Positions 9,621 to 17,616 of a stretch of 50,843 nucleotides of DNA are shown here, one piece after another. Positions within the stretch are counted from its first letter, which is position 1; every line of letters starts with the position of its first letter. The notes beneath the pieces are model-generated. The model did not search any database. It was given only the letters and a program-made list of their open reading frames with translations, and had not been told where the DNA came from. A program made the position numbers and the translations under genes. This stretch comes from Candidatus Dactylopiibacterium sp. (GTDB lineage: Bacteria > Pseudomonadota > Gammaproteobacteria > Burkholderiales > Rhodocyclaceae): assembly GCA_031119555.1 (NCBI GenBank), contig JAVHXQ010000026.1:1-50843 (forward strand), written 5' to 3'.

Positions 9621-12401
9621 ATGCGTCTCCCAGGCTTCCGTTCCGCTGCCGCTCTCCTCCCGGTCCTGCGCGTCCTGCTCGGGCGGCTGGCGCTCGCGCT
9701 GGGCGTCTGCCTCGGGCTGGCCGGCGCGCCCGCGCAGGCGGTGTGCACGCAGGGTGCCTGCGTGACCGCCGGTTCGCGGCTCGCGAGCGTCGATTCCACG
9801 CGCGGCCCCATGCTCAACGCCGTGCTGGGCAGCCTGCTCGGCACCAGCCTGAACCTCACGGTGGCGGACTGGAACGCGCTCGCCACCAGCAACATCAACC
9901 TCGCGAGCCTCATCAACGCCCTCCAGGTGCAGACCAGCACCGCCACCCCGGCGGCCGCGCTGGGTGCCAGCACCACCGTGGCCGGCCTCATCAACGCGGC
10001 GGCCAACGCCGCCAGCGCCGATGGCAACACCGCCGCCTACAACGCGCTCAACCTGCTGCGGGGGCAGATTCCGGCGCTCACCGGCAACGTCGTGCTGGGC
10101 GACATCCTCAAGCTCACGCTGCCCAACGGCATGCTCGCCCAGGGCACGATCAACGCGCTCGATCTGGTCACGGGCGTGGTCCAGCTCTTCAACTACCGCA
10201 ACGTGCTGACCACGCCCGCGCCCATCACGGCGGGCCTGCCGCTGGTGTCGGGGCTCGCGTCCGTGACGGCCTACGCACAGGTCATCGAGCCACCCGTGAT
10301 CGTCTGCGGGCCCACCGGCACCACCTTCCACACGGCGGCCATCCGCGTGAAGCTGGATCTGGGGCTGGTCTCGAATCCGATCGCGCTGAACGTGGCCGGG
10401 CTGGTCGCCGTTTCGCTCAAGCTCGTCAAGCTCGGGCTTTACGTCGAGGTCGCGCGTGCCGATGGCAGCATCCAGTCGATCAACGCGCTGGCCAACGCGC
10501 TCGTGATGCGCGCCACGCCCGGCGTGGCGGACCTGTACCTGGGGCAGATCGCGGACAACGTGTTCTTCAATCGCACGCGCAGCCTGTCGAGTGCCGACGT
10601 GGCCTACGCCGACATCGGCACGGTGGATCTCACCCTGATCGTCCCGCTCACGCTCGCGGTGCAGGCCAGGAGCTCCGCGCGCGGCCAGGCGCCGTTCGCC
10701 ACCGATCTGAGCTTCGCGCCACCCTGGCCGCAGACGCGCACCGCGTCGAGTTCGGCCGGCTTTCTCAGCACCATGCTGAATTCGCTGCTGACGACCAACC
10801 TCGAGGTTCGCGTGGTGGACCCGACCAACTTGCTGGGAGGGCTGCTGAGCGGGCTGCTGAACGCCATCAAGCCGGTGCTGAACACCGTGCTGGGGCCCCT
10901 CCTCAACTCGGTGCTGACCAGCCTCGTCGATCCCTTGCTGCAATTGCTGGGGGTGCGCATCGGAGAGGTCGACGTCACCGTGAGTGGCGCCAGCGCCTTC
11001 TGCGGGCTGGCCGGCTATGCCTACAACGACGCCAATCACAACGCCACGCGCGAAGGCATGGAGGCCGGCTGTGGAACGCCGCTGTGGGCCAAGCTCGTGC
11101 CGGCCGCCACGCCGGCGGGGCCCGCGATCGCCGCCGTGAGCGTGGACGCCACGAGCGGACAGTACGCATTCGCCAATCTCACCAACGGGACCTACAACGT
11201 GCTGCTCGACACCAACGCCACGCTCAGTGACGTGACGCCGGGCTGGCCGGCGGGCTGGCTCGCCACCGAGACGCCGACCGGTTTGCGTGCGGTCACGATG
11301 GCCTCGGCCGACGTCGGCGGGCAGAACTTCGGCCTCTTCAACGGCAGCCAGCTCAGCGGCAGCGTCTTCAAGGACAACGGCCAGGGCAGCGGCAGCGCCA
11401 ACAACGTGGTCATGGACGGGACCGAAGCGGGGCTCGTGGGCGTGACCGTGCGCGTGACCGACAACGCCGGCACCACCACCCACGCCAGCACGGTTACCGG
11501 CACGGCGGGCGCCTACACGCTGTGGATTCCCGCCGCGGCCGGCACGGGGCCGCTGCGCGTGGTGGAGACCAACCTGCCGGACTATCTTTCCATCGGTGCC
11601 AGCGTGGGCACCACGGGCGGCACCTATGCGCGCGCGACCGACAGCGTGAGCTTCACGCACGCGAGCGGCACGCGCTACACCGGCGTGAACTTCGCCGACG
11701 TGCCCGACAGCGCACTCATCAACGACAACGTGCGCGCCGTGCAGCCGGGCGCGGTGGCCTTTCACCCGCACGTCTTCACGGCCGGCACGGCCGGCCAGCT
11801 CACGCTCACCCTCACCAACGTCGCCGCGCCTCCGAACGTGCCCTGGGGCTCCGCGCTCTACCTCGACACCAACTGCAATGGCTTTCCGGATACCGGCGAA
11901 CCCGTCGTGACGGCGCCGATCGCGGCCGTGGCCGATCAGAAGCTGTGTTTCGTGGTGCGCGTGCAGGCGCCACCCAATGCCCCTTTCGATGCCGATTTCA
12001 CGCAGACCCTGAGCGGCAGCTTCACTTATGCCAACAGCGCGCTGGCGTGGTCGGGCGCGCGCACCGACCTGACCACCACCGGGCGCCTGACCGATTCCGG
12101 TCTGCTGCTGACCAAGAGCGTGGACAAGGACAAGGCGCTGCCGGGCGAGACGCTGACCTACACCATCCGCTACGAGAACCGCAGCAGCGGGCAGCTCGGC
12201 AATCTCAACATCCACGACGTGACGCCGGCCTACACCGTGTACCTGAGCGCGGCGTGCGGCCCGCAGCCCACCGGCATCACGGCCTGCGCCGTGGCCCAGC
12301 AGCCTTCGGCCGGCGCGACCGGCGCGCTGCGCTGGGCCCTGACGGGCACGCTCACGCCGGGCGCGTCGGGCACCGTGAATTTCAGCGTGACGGTGCAGTG
12401 A
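9621..12401 (+). CDS. Exported protein with SdrD-like and DUF11 modules
   Basis: I chose ATG 9621 (926 aa), seven bases after the preceding stop, because it starts a good signal peptide (hydrophobic 12-35, APAQA cleavage). The in-frame ATG 9588 would overlap the upstream gene and add 11 polar residues. Residues about 40-460 form a Leu/Ala/Asn-rich domain without DUF11 features; its Leu-rich end 'LLNAIKPVLNTVLGPLLN' recalls TadG-like pilus proteins from memory only. Two SdrD-like modules follow: YNDANHNATREG near 467, and a second from about 577. A DTNCNGFPDTGE loop lies near 749 and a terminal DUF11 domain at about 829-926. Like the 867-aa protein it ends right after the last DUF11 strand. 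It is the last gene of the operon and is probably a secreted structural subunit. Confidence 0.8.
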   Translation: MRLPGFRSAAALLPVLRVLLGRLALALGVCLGLAGAPAQAVCTQGACVTAGSRLASVDSTRGPMLNAVLGSLLGTSLNLTVADWNALATSNINLASLINALQVQTSTATPAAALGASTTVAGLINAAANAASADGNTAAYNALNLLRGQIPALTGNVVLGDILKLTLPNGMLAQGTINALDLVTGVVQLFNYRNVLTTPAPITAGLPLVSGLASVTAYAQVIEPPVIVCGPTGTTFHTAAIRVKLDLGLVSNPIALNVAGLVAVSLKLVKLGLYVEVARADGSIQSINALANALVMRATPGVADLYLGQIADNVFFNRTRSLSSADVAYADIGTVDLTLIVPLTLAVQARSSARGQAPFATDLSFAPPWPQTRTASSSAGFLSTMLNSLLTTNLEVRVVDPTNLLGGLLSGLLNAIKPVLNTVLGPLLNSVLTSLVDPLLQLLGVRIGEVDVTVSGASAFCGLAGYAYNDANHNATREGMEAGCGTPLWAKLVPAATPAGPAIAAVSVDATSGQYAFANLTNGTYNVLLDTNATLSDVTPGWPAGWLATETPTGLRAVTMASADVGGQNFGLFNGSQLSGSVFKDNGQGSGSANNVVMDGTEAGLVGVTVRVTDNAGTTTHASTVTGTAGAYTLWIPAAAGTGPLRVVETNLPDYLSIGASVGTTGGTYARATDSVSFTHASGTRYTGVNFADVPDSALINDNVRAVQPGAVAFHPHVFTAGTAGQLTLTLTNVAAPPNVPWGSALYLDTNCNGFPDTGEPVVTAPIAAVADQKLCFVVRVQAPPNAPFDADFTQTLSGSFTYANSALAWSGARTDLTTTGRLTDSGLLLTKSVDKDKALPGETLTYTIRYENRSSGQLGNLNIHDVTPAYTVYLSAACGPQPTGITACAVAQQPSAGATGALRWALTGTLTPGASGTVNFSVTVQ

Positions 12402-12433
12402 AGGGCACGCGGGCGCGGCGCGCCCATCCACGC

Positions 12434-12455
12434 AAAACGGGCCCGAAGGCCCGTT
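12434..12455. terminator. Bidirectional hairpin terminator between convergent units
   Basis: The inverted repeat ACGGGCC-CGAA-GGCCCGT spans 12437-12454. On the minus strand it is followed by a T run (AAAA at 12434-12437 on +), so it suits the lipoprotein gene at 12480 best. It also lies 36 bases after the surface operon's stop codon. Confidence 0.7.
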
Positions 12456-12479
12456 CGTCGGGGTGCGACGACGCCCCGC

Positions 12480-12788
12480 TTACCGCAGGACCTCGATCCG
12501 CTCCACCCGGAAGCGCCGCAAGCTCAGCGTGCCGGCGGCAACGGGGGCTCCGGATGTGCCCAGTACGCGCACGTCACGCTGCTGGAGCGCCCCAAGCTGC
12601 TCGCGCGTGAGACCTTCCAGCCGCCACTGGCGCCCCGCGGCGTCATGCAGAACGCCTTCCACGTGGGGGGCGTTGCCCTGCAGCACGATCTGGCCGCGCA
12701 GCTCGCGCGGGGAAGTCTCGGGCGGCGTGGCGCAGGCCACCGGCAGCAAGGCCACAAGGCCCGCGAGAAGAAATTTGTGCCAGGTCAT
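12480..12788 (-). CDS. Small predicted lipoprotein
   Basis: This 102-aa protein has a hydrophobic leader ending in LLPVAC (Cys19), a plausible though imperfect lipobox because Pro sits at -3. The mature part is short and carries a repeated theme of basic and acidic strands, for example 'HDAAGRQWRLEGLTREQL' and the C-terminal 'RFRVERIEVLR'. I do not recognise a domain. Its gene follows the M30 protease gene by 39 bases on the same strand, so the two are probably cotranscribed. Both products would be lipoproteins. It could be an accessory factor of the protease or an unrelated envelope lipoprotein. Confidence 0.7.
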   Translation of the reverse strand: MTWHKFLLAGLVALLPVACATPPETSPRELRGQIVLQGNAPHVEGVLHDAAGRQWRLEGLTREQLGALQQRDVRVLGTSGAPVAAGTLSLRRFRVERIEVLR

Positions 12789-12827
12789 GGTGGTGGAGGG
12801 CGCGGCGCCTGAGCGCCGCGCGCGGCC

Positions 12828-14489
12828 TCAGTTGTTCTGGACGATGATGGAAAGCGTGGCACCCGGCGGGATCTGCAGGGTTTCGCTGTAGACGTCCGTC
12901 GTGCTCTGGCGCTCGAAGGGGAAGCTCGCGTAGGGCTGCAGGGTGGCCGGCACGCTGGTCGGCAGCCTGCGGGTGCCGGCATACGTGGGCCCGTTGAGCG
13001 CGGGCAGCGTGAAGCCGCTCTCGATGCGTTCCGGGTAACCGAAGCCCGCCGGCGAGCCGGGCGCGGGCAGCAGGGCCACGCTCGTCGTCCAGCGCCGGAA
13101 GGCTTCGGCGAAGCCCGGGCCGCCGGCCGCGCGGATGGAGCCGTCGAGGAGTTCGATGGGCGCCGTGGTGGCCGTGACCGACATGTTGCGCAGGAAGTGC
13201 TTGTAGAAGCGCTCGATGCCGTACTGGCGCAGCAGATAGCCGCCAAAGCTGCCGGCGACGCTGTAGCTGAAGCAGCTCGTGTTCGTGTCGATCCAGGCCA
13301 GCAGGTTGCAGTTGTAGCCGCGTTGCTGCAGCCACTGCGGGAAGCGCGTGTCGCGGATGCTGTGGCTGGCGGGGGTCAGGCGCAGACCGACGACGTCTTC
13401 CATCATCATCGCGCTCATTTCCTCCCACGCGGTCCCGTAGGGGTTGGGCTGCGCGGGGGCGACCATGCGCTGGTAGAAGTTGATCATGTGCACGAACTCG
13501 TGCGAGAGCGTGCTGGTCTGCACGTCGACGCCCTCGGTGGGCTCCAGGTAGAAGGTCTCGGTGTCGAGGTAGAACGACAGCGATTCGTTGCTGTACTTGA
13601 GGTCGGCGTTGCTCGCGTCCCGCCTGAAGTTGTTGAGGCTCCAGAAGTAGCCCAGCATGCCGTAGGCCTTCTGGTTGCGGTCGAAATTCACGAGCACGAT
13701 GTCGATGTCCTGCTCGGCGGCGAGGATGTCGGGATAGGCGTGCGGCCCCCACGGCGCGCCGGCGACGCCGGTAACCATGTCGTAGACGTTGCTCGCGTCC
13801 GTCGCGAAGCGCCCCGCGAGCGTGGTGAGAAGGGTGTCGGTGATCTTGCCGCCGCCGTATTCGCTGTCCTCCACCCAGAAATTGACGTGACGCCCTGATG
13901 ACAGCGCAGCCTGCTTCTTGAGGGTGGCGGCGCGGGTCTGGATGGTGTCGTCGGTGGCTGCGATGTACCAGTTGCGCTGGTCGCCTTCCACGTGAGGGGT
14001 GCCGGTGGTCGCCGCCAGGATGGAGCGCTGGGCCCCGGCGGGCCGGAAGGCGGGCGGCTGGAAGTCGCGGATGCGGGCGGGGATCTGGTTCTCGGTGCTT
14101 GGCGTCGCCGTGGTGGCCGTCAGGTTGGCGCTCGCGTTCTTGCTCAGCGTGATGCCTGGCAGCGGGATCTCGCTGGCTGTCGGGTTGGTGTAGACCAGCG
14201 TGATGCGCTTGCCCGCGACGCCGCTCAGGGTGACGGGCAGGGTTGCCGTGAAGCGGCTGTCGTTGCGCGCCAGCCAGGTGCCCACGCCCTGGCCCGAGTA
14301 GGCCGTGCCGCGGGTCGCGCAGCTGGCATCCGAAGCGCTGCAGTCTGCCTGGAGCGATGTCTCGCCGGGCAGGGCCATCGGGGTGGTGGCCGTTTCGCTG
14401 CCGCCGCCACCGCCGCCGCAGGCGGCGAGCAGCAGGGCGAGGGAACATGCGCCGGACCAGCGTGACGGGGAAGCTGAGCGAGTGATCAT
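12828..14489 (-). CDS. M30-family (hyicolysin-like) zinc metalloprotease, lipoprotein
   Basis: The frame is open further upstream, but ATG 14489 begins a lipoprotein signal (LALLLAAC, Cys24) followed by a six-Gly linker, giving 553 aa. The HEFVH motif at residues 330-334 is the zinc-binding HExxH with catalytic Glu331. It continues as MINFYQR, as in peptidase family M30. The acidic 'WEEMSAMMMED' stretch about 25 residues later probably supplies the third zinc ligand. A C-terminal beta-rich domain of about 110 residues follows. The enzyme should be lipid-anchored in the envelope and cleave proteins at the surface or in the periplasm; the substrate is unknown. It faces the surface-protein operon convergently, which makes processing of those proteins a testable idea only. 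Confidence 0.85.
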   Translation of the reverse strand: MITRSASPSRWSGACSLALLLAACGGGGGGSETATTPMALPGETSLQADCSASDASCATRGTAYSGQGVGTWLARNDSRFTATLPVTLSGVAGKRITLVYTNPTASEIPLPGITLSKNASANLTATTATPSTENQIPARIRDFQPPAFRPAGAQRSILAATTGTPHVEGDQRNWYIAATDDTIQTRAATLKKQAALSSGRHVNFWVEDSEYGGGKITDTLLTTLAGRFATDASNVYDMVTGVAGAPWGPHAYPDILAAEQDIDIVLVNFDRNQKAYGMLGYFWSLNNFRRDASNADLKYSNESLSFYLDTETFYLEPTEGVDVQTSTLSHEFVHMINFYQRMVAPAQPNPYGTAWEEMSAMMMEDVVGLRLTPASHSIRDTRFPQWLQQRGYNCNLLAWIDTNTSCFSYSVAGSFGGYLLRQYGIERFYKHFLRNMSVTATTAPIELLDGSIRAAGGPGFAEAFRRWTTSVALLPAPGSPAGFGYPERIESGFTLPALNGPTYAGTRRLPTSVPATLQPYASFPFERQSTTDVYSETLQIPPGATLSIIVQNN

Positions 14490-14668
14490 GATGATGTCGT
14501 TCGGAGTGTGGATGGCGGCATTATCGGCACAGCCGGGCGCGACTGGAATGCCAAACTCATGACTTGTTTGGGTGATTTTCACGTTTCTGCAGCAAATATC
14601 CGACGGAGATCCCCGCGGGCGGTGGGGGACCGCCGGAAGGCCGCGTGGGCCGTTGCCTCGGGCTGCGC

Positions 14669-15424
14669 TCAGAGCGAGCAGAACGTGAGTTCGAAGGGGA
14701 TGTCGGCCTGCGCCTGGCGCGGGCGGGAAATCACGTCGGGCGCGACGAAGCGGATGTTGAACGCGTACTTGTTGGCGCTGATCTCGGGCACCGCGCCCAC
14801 GTCGCGCGCCAGGCGCACGCGCACGAGCTGGGCGGCGCGCCCCGCCATCATGACCTGGTAGCTGCCGTTGCGCGCGAGCTGGTTCTCGCCGCGGCCACTC
14901 TCGCGCAGCAGGCGCAGCACGATGGTGAGACCCGCGCGGATGGGCAGCATGGGCGCGAGCCAGCTCTCGATGTCGTGGCGGCGGTGCTGCACGTCGTGAT
15001 TGAGCCAGAAATGGTAGGACGGCAGATCGAATTCGCAGACCCCGCCCGGGATCGCCGTGCGGGAGCGGATGGCCATCAGCCATTCGCTTTCGCGCAGGTA
15101 CTGGCCGATGCGCCCGGCCATGGAGAGCAGTGCGGTGCTGGCGTGTTCGATCTCGTAGAGCGCCCCCGAAAGGGCCTCTTCGGAGATCTGCGGGTTGTCG
15201 CGGTAGCCGAGCAGGATCTGGCGCTGGCGTTCGAGTTCCTGCACGAGATCGACCTTGAGGTCGGCGCGGCTTGCCACGTCGAGGATCTCGAAGAGCGCGA
15301 GCAGCGCGGTGTGATGCTCGTAGGCACCCTCGGCACGCGCGAAATGGACGACCTTCTCGAACAGGTCTTCCAGTCGCAGGAGCGTTCGGATCCGCTCGCC
15401 GAGGGGGTATTCGTAGGTTATCAC
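14669..15424 (-). CDS. zapD: Cell division protein ZapD
   Basis: ZapD (formerly DUF1342/YacF) binds and bundles FtsZ filaments at the division ring in the cytoplasm. The start is taken as GTG 15424, giving 251 aa, close to the 247 aa of the E. coli protein. Translation from there begins with the family N-terminus ITYEYPLGERIRTLLRLEDL. The longer open frame to 15571 runs into coaE with Arg-rich sequence and is unlikely to be translated. Helical N-terminal and beta-rich C-terminal halves fit the family, and the 'FWLNHDVQHRRHDIESWLAP' region is also typical. It follows coaE by 49 bases on the same strand, an association common in proteobacteria. No clear Shine-Dalgarno sequence was seen before the GTG. 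Confidence 0.93.
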   Translation of the reverse strand: MITYEYPLGERIRTLLRLEDLFEKVVHFARAEGAYEHHTALLALFEILDVASRADLKVDLVQELERQRQILLGYRDNPQISEEALSGALYEIEHASTALLSMAGRIGQYLRESEWLMAIRSRTAIPGGVCEFDLPSYHFWLNHDVQHRRHDIESWLAPMLPIRAGLTIVLRLLRESGRGENQLARNGSYQVMMAGRAAQLVRVRLARDVGAVPEISANKYAFNIRFVAPDVISRPRQAQADIPFELTFCSL

Positions 15425-15473
15425 CGCTGTCTGGTGCGCCGGGCTCGGAAAATCTGTCGGAAGAGGCTCCGCA

Positions 15474-16127
15474 TCATAGCATCGGCATTCCTTTCTGCCC
15501 GTCGGCCGCGCGCAGATAGTCGGCATGCAGGCGCGCGACTTGCGCCGCAAGCAACGGCGCCGCGCCTTCATTGTCGATCACGTCGTCGGCGGCGGCGAGC
15601 CGCGTCGCGCGGTCGGCCTGGCTCGCGATGATGCGCAGGGCATCCTCGCGGGAGAGCTTGCTGCGAAGCATCACGCGCGCGAGCTGGGTTTCGGGCGTGC
15701 AGTCGACGACCAGCACGCGTCGGCACCAGGGCAGGTAGTGAGCCGTTTCGACGAGCAGGGGAACCACGAGCAGGGCGTAAGGCGTGCGCAGCGCGGCGAG
15801 CGCGGCGGCGCAGTCCTCGCGGATCAGCGGATGCAGGATCGCTTCGAGGCGCTGGCGCTCGGCTGCCGAGCCAAAGACGCGCCGGCGCATTGCGGCGCGG
15901 TCCAGCGCGCCATCCGCGCTCACCACGGCGGCGCCGAAGGCGGCGGCGATGGCCGGCATCGCGCGTCCGCCCGGTGCGCTGAGCGCATGCGCGATCTCGT
16001 CGGCGTCGACAATGCCCGCGCCATGCGCCGCGAACAGCGCCGCGACCGTGCTCTTGCCGCTGCCGATGCCGCCCGTGAGGCCGACGGTGTAGGGGCGCGA
16101 CGCGTCAGCCCGGGGCGCGGCAGGCAT
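15474..16127 (-). CDS. coaE: Dephospho-CoA kinase
   Basis: CoaE phosphorylates the 3'-OH of dephospho-CoA with ATP, the last step of coenzyme A synthesis. From ATG 16127 the protein has 217 aa (E. coli 206). The Walker A loop GGIGSGKST is at residues 19-27. It is followed by the family motifs 'DADEIAH' and 'HPLIRED', then 'LLVVPLLVE' and 'VVDCTPETQLARVMLR'. The start overlaps the end of the SPOR gene by 23 bases, so the two are probably translationally coupled. A much longer open frame to 16571 is a GC-driven shadow of the SPOR gene. CoaX, for the first CoA step, is encoded two genes upstream. Confidence 0.95.
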   Translation of the reverse strand: MPAAPRADASRPYTVGLTGGIGSGKSTVAALFAAHGAGIVDADEIAHALSAPGGRAMPAIAAAFGAAVVSADGALDRAAMRRRVFGSAAERQRLEAILHPLIREDCAAALAALRTPYALLVVPLLVETAHYLPWCRRVLVVDCTPETQLARVMLRSKLSREDALRIIASQADRATRLAAADDVIDNEGAAPLLAAQVARLHADYLRAADGQKGMPML

Positions 16128-16842
16128 CGTCTTCGGCGGCGCGCAGGCGGCCCCGGATCGCGACATGCAGGGCGCTGACCGCGTCGGCCGGGCCGCGGAT
16201 CTCGCTGCGCGCGGCGGTGCCGGTGTTGTCGCGTGCCGTGATGCGCACGTTGCGCACGTCTTTCTTCTGCAGCTGGGCGACGAGGCGCCGCGCGGCTTCT
16301 TCGTTGTGGAAGAGCCCCAGCGAGATCGCGAACTGGTTGGGCCCCGCCTCGCGCACGATGATGTAGTCGGTGACGCCTGCGCGGGCAAGCGCGTCACCCC
16401 GCTGGCTGGCGCCCTCGCGGCCGCCGGCGGGCGGGATGTTGACCCAGTAGGAGGTTGGCAGTACCCCGCTGTTGCTGAGGCTGACGCGCGCGCCCAGCGG
16501 CTCGGCCAGCGTGCGGATGAGCGCGACGTCGGCGGCGCCCAGATTGCGGAAGGCGATGCACGTCGGCGCATCCGCCCGGACCGCCGCGGATTGCTCGGCC
16601 GCGGCCGGGGCGGCGACCGGCTCGGAAGCCACCGGCAGCGGTGCCACGGCCGGCCCTGCCGCGGGCGCCGAGGCGTCGGTGACGAGCACGATGCGTTCGG
16701 CCGCGAGCTGGCGGGCCGTGCGTTCGGGTTCGCCGGGCGTCTGCCAGGGCGCGTCGTGGCCCGTGGCGATCAGGAAGCCCAGCACGGCGAGCGCGATGTT
16801 GAGCGCCAGCAGCAGATAGAAGAGGGGGCGGAAGACAGGCAT
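16105..16842 (-). CDS. SPOR-domain inner-membrane protein
   Basis: This 245-aa protein has one N-terminal transmembrane segment (LFYLLLALNIALAVLGFLIA, about residues 7-26) and a periplasmic Ala/Pro-rich linker. A SPOR domain lies at about 140-215 ('GVTDYIIVREAGPNQFAISL' followed by 'FHNEEAARRLVAQL'). SPOR domains bind peptidoglycan glycan strands stripped of stem peptides, usually at the septum. A gene of this kind often follows coaX in betaproteobacteria. The product is probably a bitopic septal-wall protein; its exact role is unknown. It overlaps coaE by 23 bases. Confidence 0.85.
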   Translation of the reverse strand: MPVFRPLFYLLLALNIALAVLGFLIATGHDAPWQTPGEPERTARQLAAERIVLVTDASAPAAGPAVAPLPVASEPVAAPAAAEQSAAVRADAPTCIAFRNLGAADVALIRTLAEPLGARVSLSNSGVLPTSYWVNIPPAGGREGASQRGDALARAGVTDYIIVREAGPNQFAISLGLFHNEEAARRLVAQLQKKDVRNVRITARDNTGTAARSEIRGPADAVSALHVAIRGRLRAAEDDACRAPG

Positions 16843-16887
16843 GGCGGCATTATCCTTCCGGGCCGCGCGTGGGCATAGTGCTGCCGG

Positions 16888-17613
16888 TCAGCGCGCGCAG
16901 CCCTCCGTCGCGATGCGCAGCAGGCCGTCGAGCACGAGCCAGGGCTGCAGGCGGATGTCGCCCGTCAGGTGCGGCAGGAGCATTTCGGCGTTGCCGCCCG
17001 TGAGGACGATGGGCGCGCCGGGCGGCAGCGTCGCGGCCATCCCGGCGATGGCGCCGGTCTGGGCCAGCAGGCAGCCGGTGGCGATGGCGTCGTGCGTGTT
17101 GCGGGGCGGCTCGGCGAAGCGGCCCTGGGCGAGCGGCAGGCCGGCGGTATTGCGGGCGAGGCTCTCGCGCATCATGCGCAGGCCGGGCAGGATGCAGCCG
17201 CCCGCGAAGCGTGCCTGGCCGGTTGCGTCATGGCGCAGGATGTCTATGGTGGTGGCGGTGCCGGCGCACACGACGATGCCGTCTTTCTCCAGCAGGGGCG
17301 CGGCGCCGATGGCGGCGGCCCAGCGGTCGGCGCCGAGGCTGGCGGGGTCTGCATAGTCGTTCGCGACGCCACAGCGCCCGGCCTCCGCGCGCAGCCATTC
17401 GATGTCCGCGCCGGCCTGCGCCAGATGCGGTGCGAGCCGGCCGGCCAGCGCGGCGCCCGCGACGTTGGCCACCACGATGCGCCGCGCCCGGAAGCCTTCC
17501 GGCAGATCGAGCCGGGGCAGGTCGAGCGGGCAGGCCGCGCGCGCCAGCCAGTGCTGGCCGTCGTGCGCGCCGTACTTGAGGCGGGAGTTGCCGGCATCCA
17601 CGAGCAGGTACAT
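16888..17613 (-). CDS. coaX: Type III pantothenate kinase
   Basis: CoaX uses ATP to phosphorylate pantothenate, the first committed step of CoA synthesis. It belongs to the ASKHA superfamily and is not inhibited by CoA. The 241-aa protein starts with the hallmark VDAGNSRLKYG (DxGN, Asp6). It also carries 'GADRWAAAIGA', 'CAGTATTIDIL' with the second phosphate-binding motif, and 'VLTGGNAEMLL'. It lies 3 bases downstream of birA, which is a common pairing in proteobacteria because both genes sit next to other cofactor functions. The length is normal for the family. Confidence 0.95.
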   Translation of the reverse strand: MYLLVDAGNSRLKYGAHDGQHWLARAACPLDLPRLDLPEGFRARRIVVANVAGAALAGRLAPHLAQAGADIEWLRAEAGRCGVANDYADPASLGADRWAAAIGAAPLLEKDGIVVCAGTATTIDILRHDATGQARFAGGCILPGLRMMRESLARNTAGLPLAQGRFAEPPRNTHDAIATGCLLAQTGAIAGMAATLPPGAPIVLTGGNAEMLLPHLTGDIRLQPWLVLDGLLRIATEGCAR

Positions 17614-17616
17614 GAC

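Noticed and set aside
9579-12431. Antisense open frame of 950 codons opposite the 926-aa protein
   Set aside because: It has the same Arg/His/Gly shadow composition. The + strand frame has a signal peptide and known module types.
14490-14668. Possible small gene between zapD and the M30 protease gene
   Set aside because: Only short atypical frames exist. The region is more simply the promoter and leader of the protease gene.
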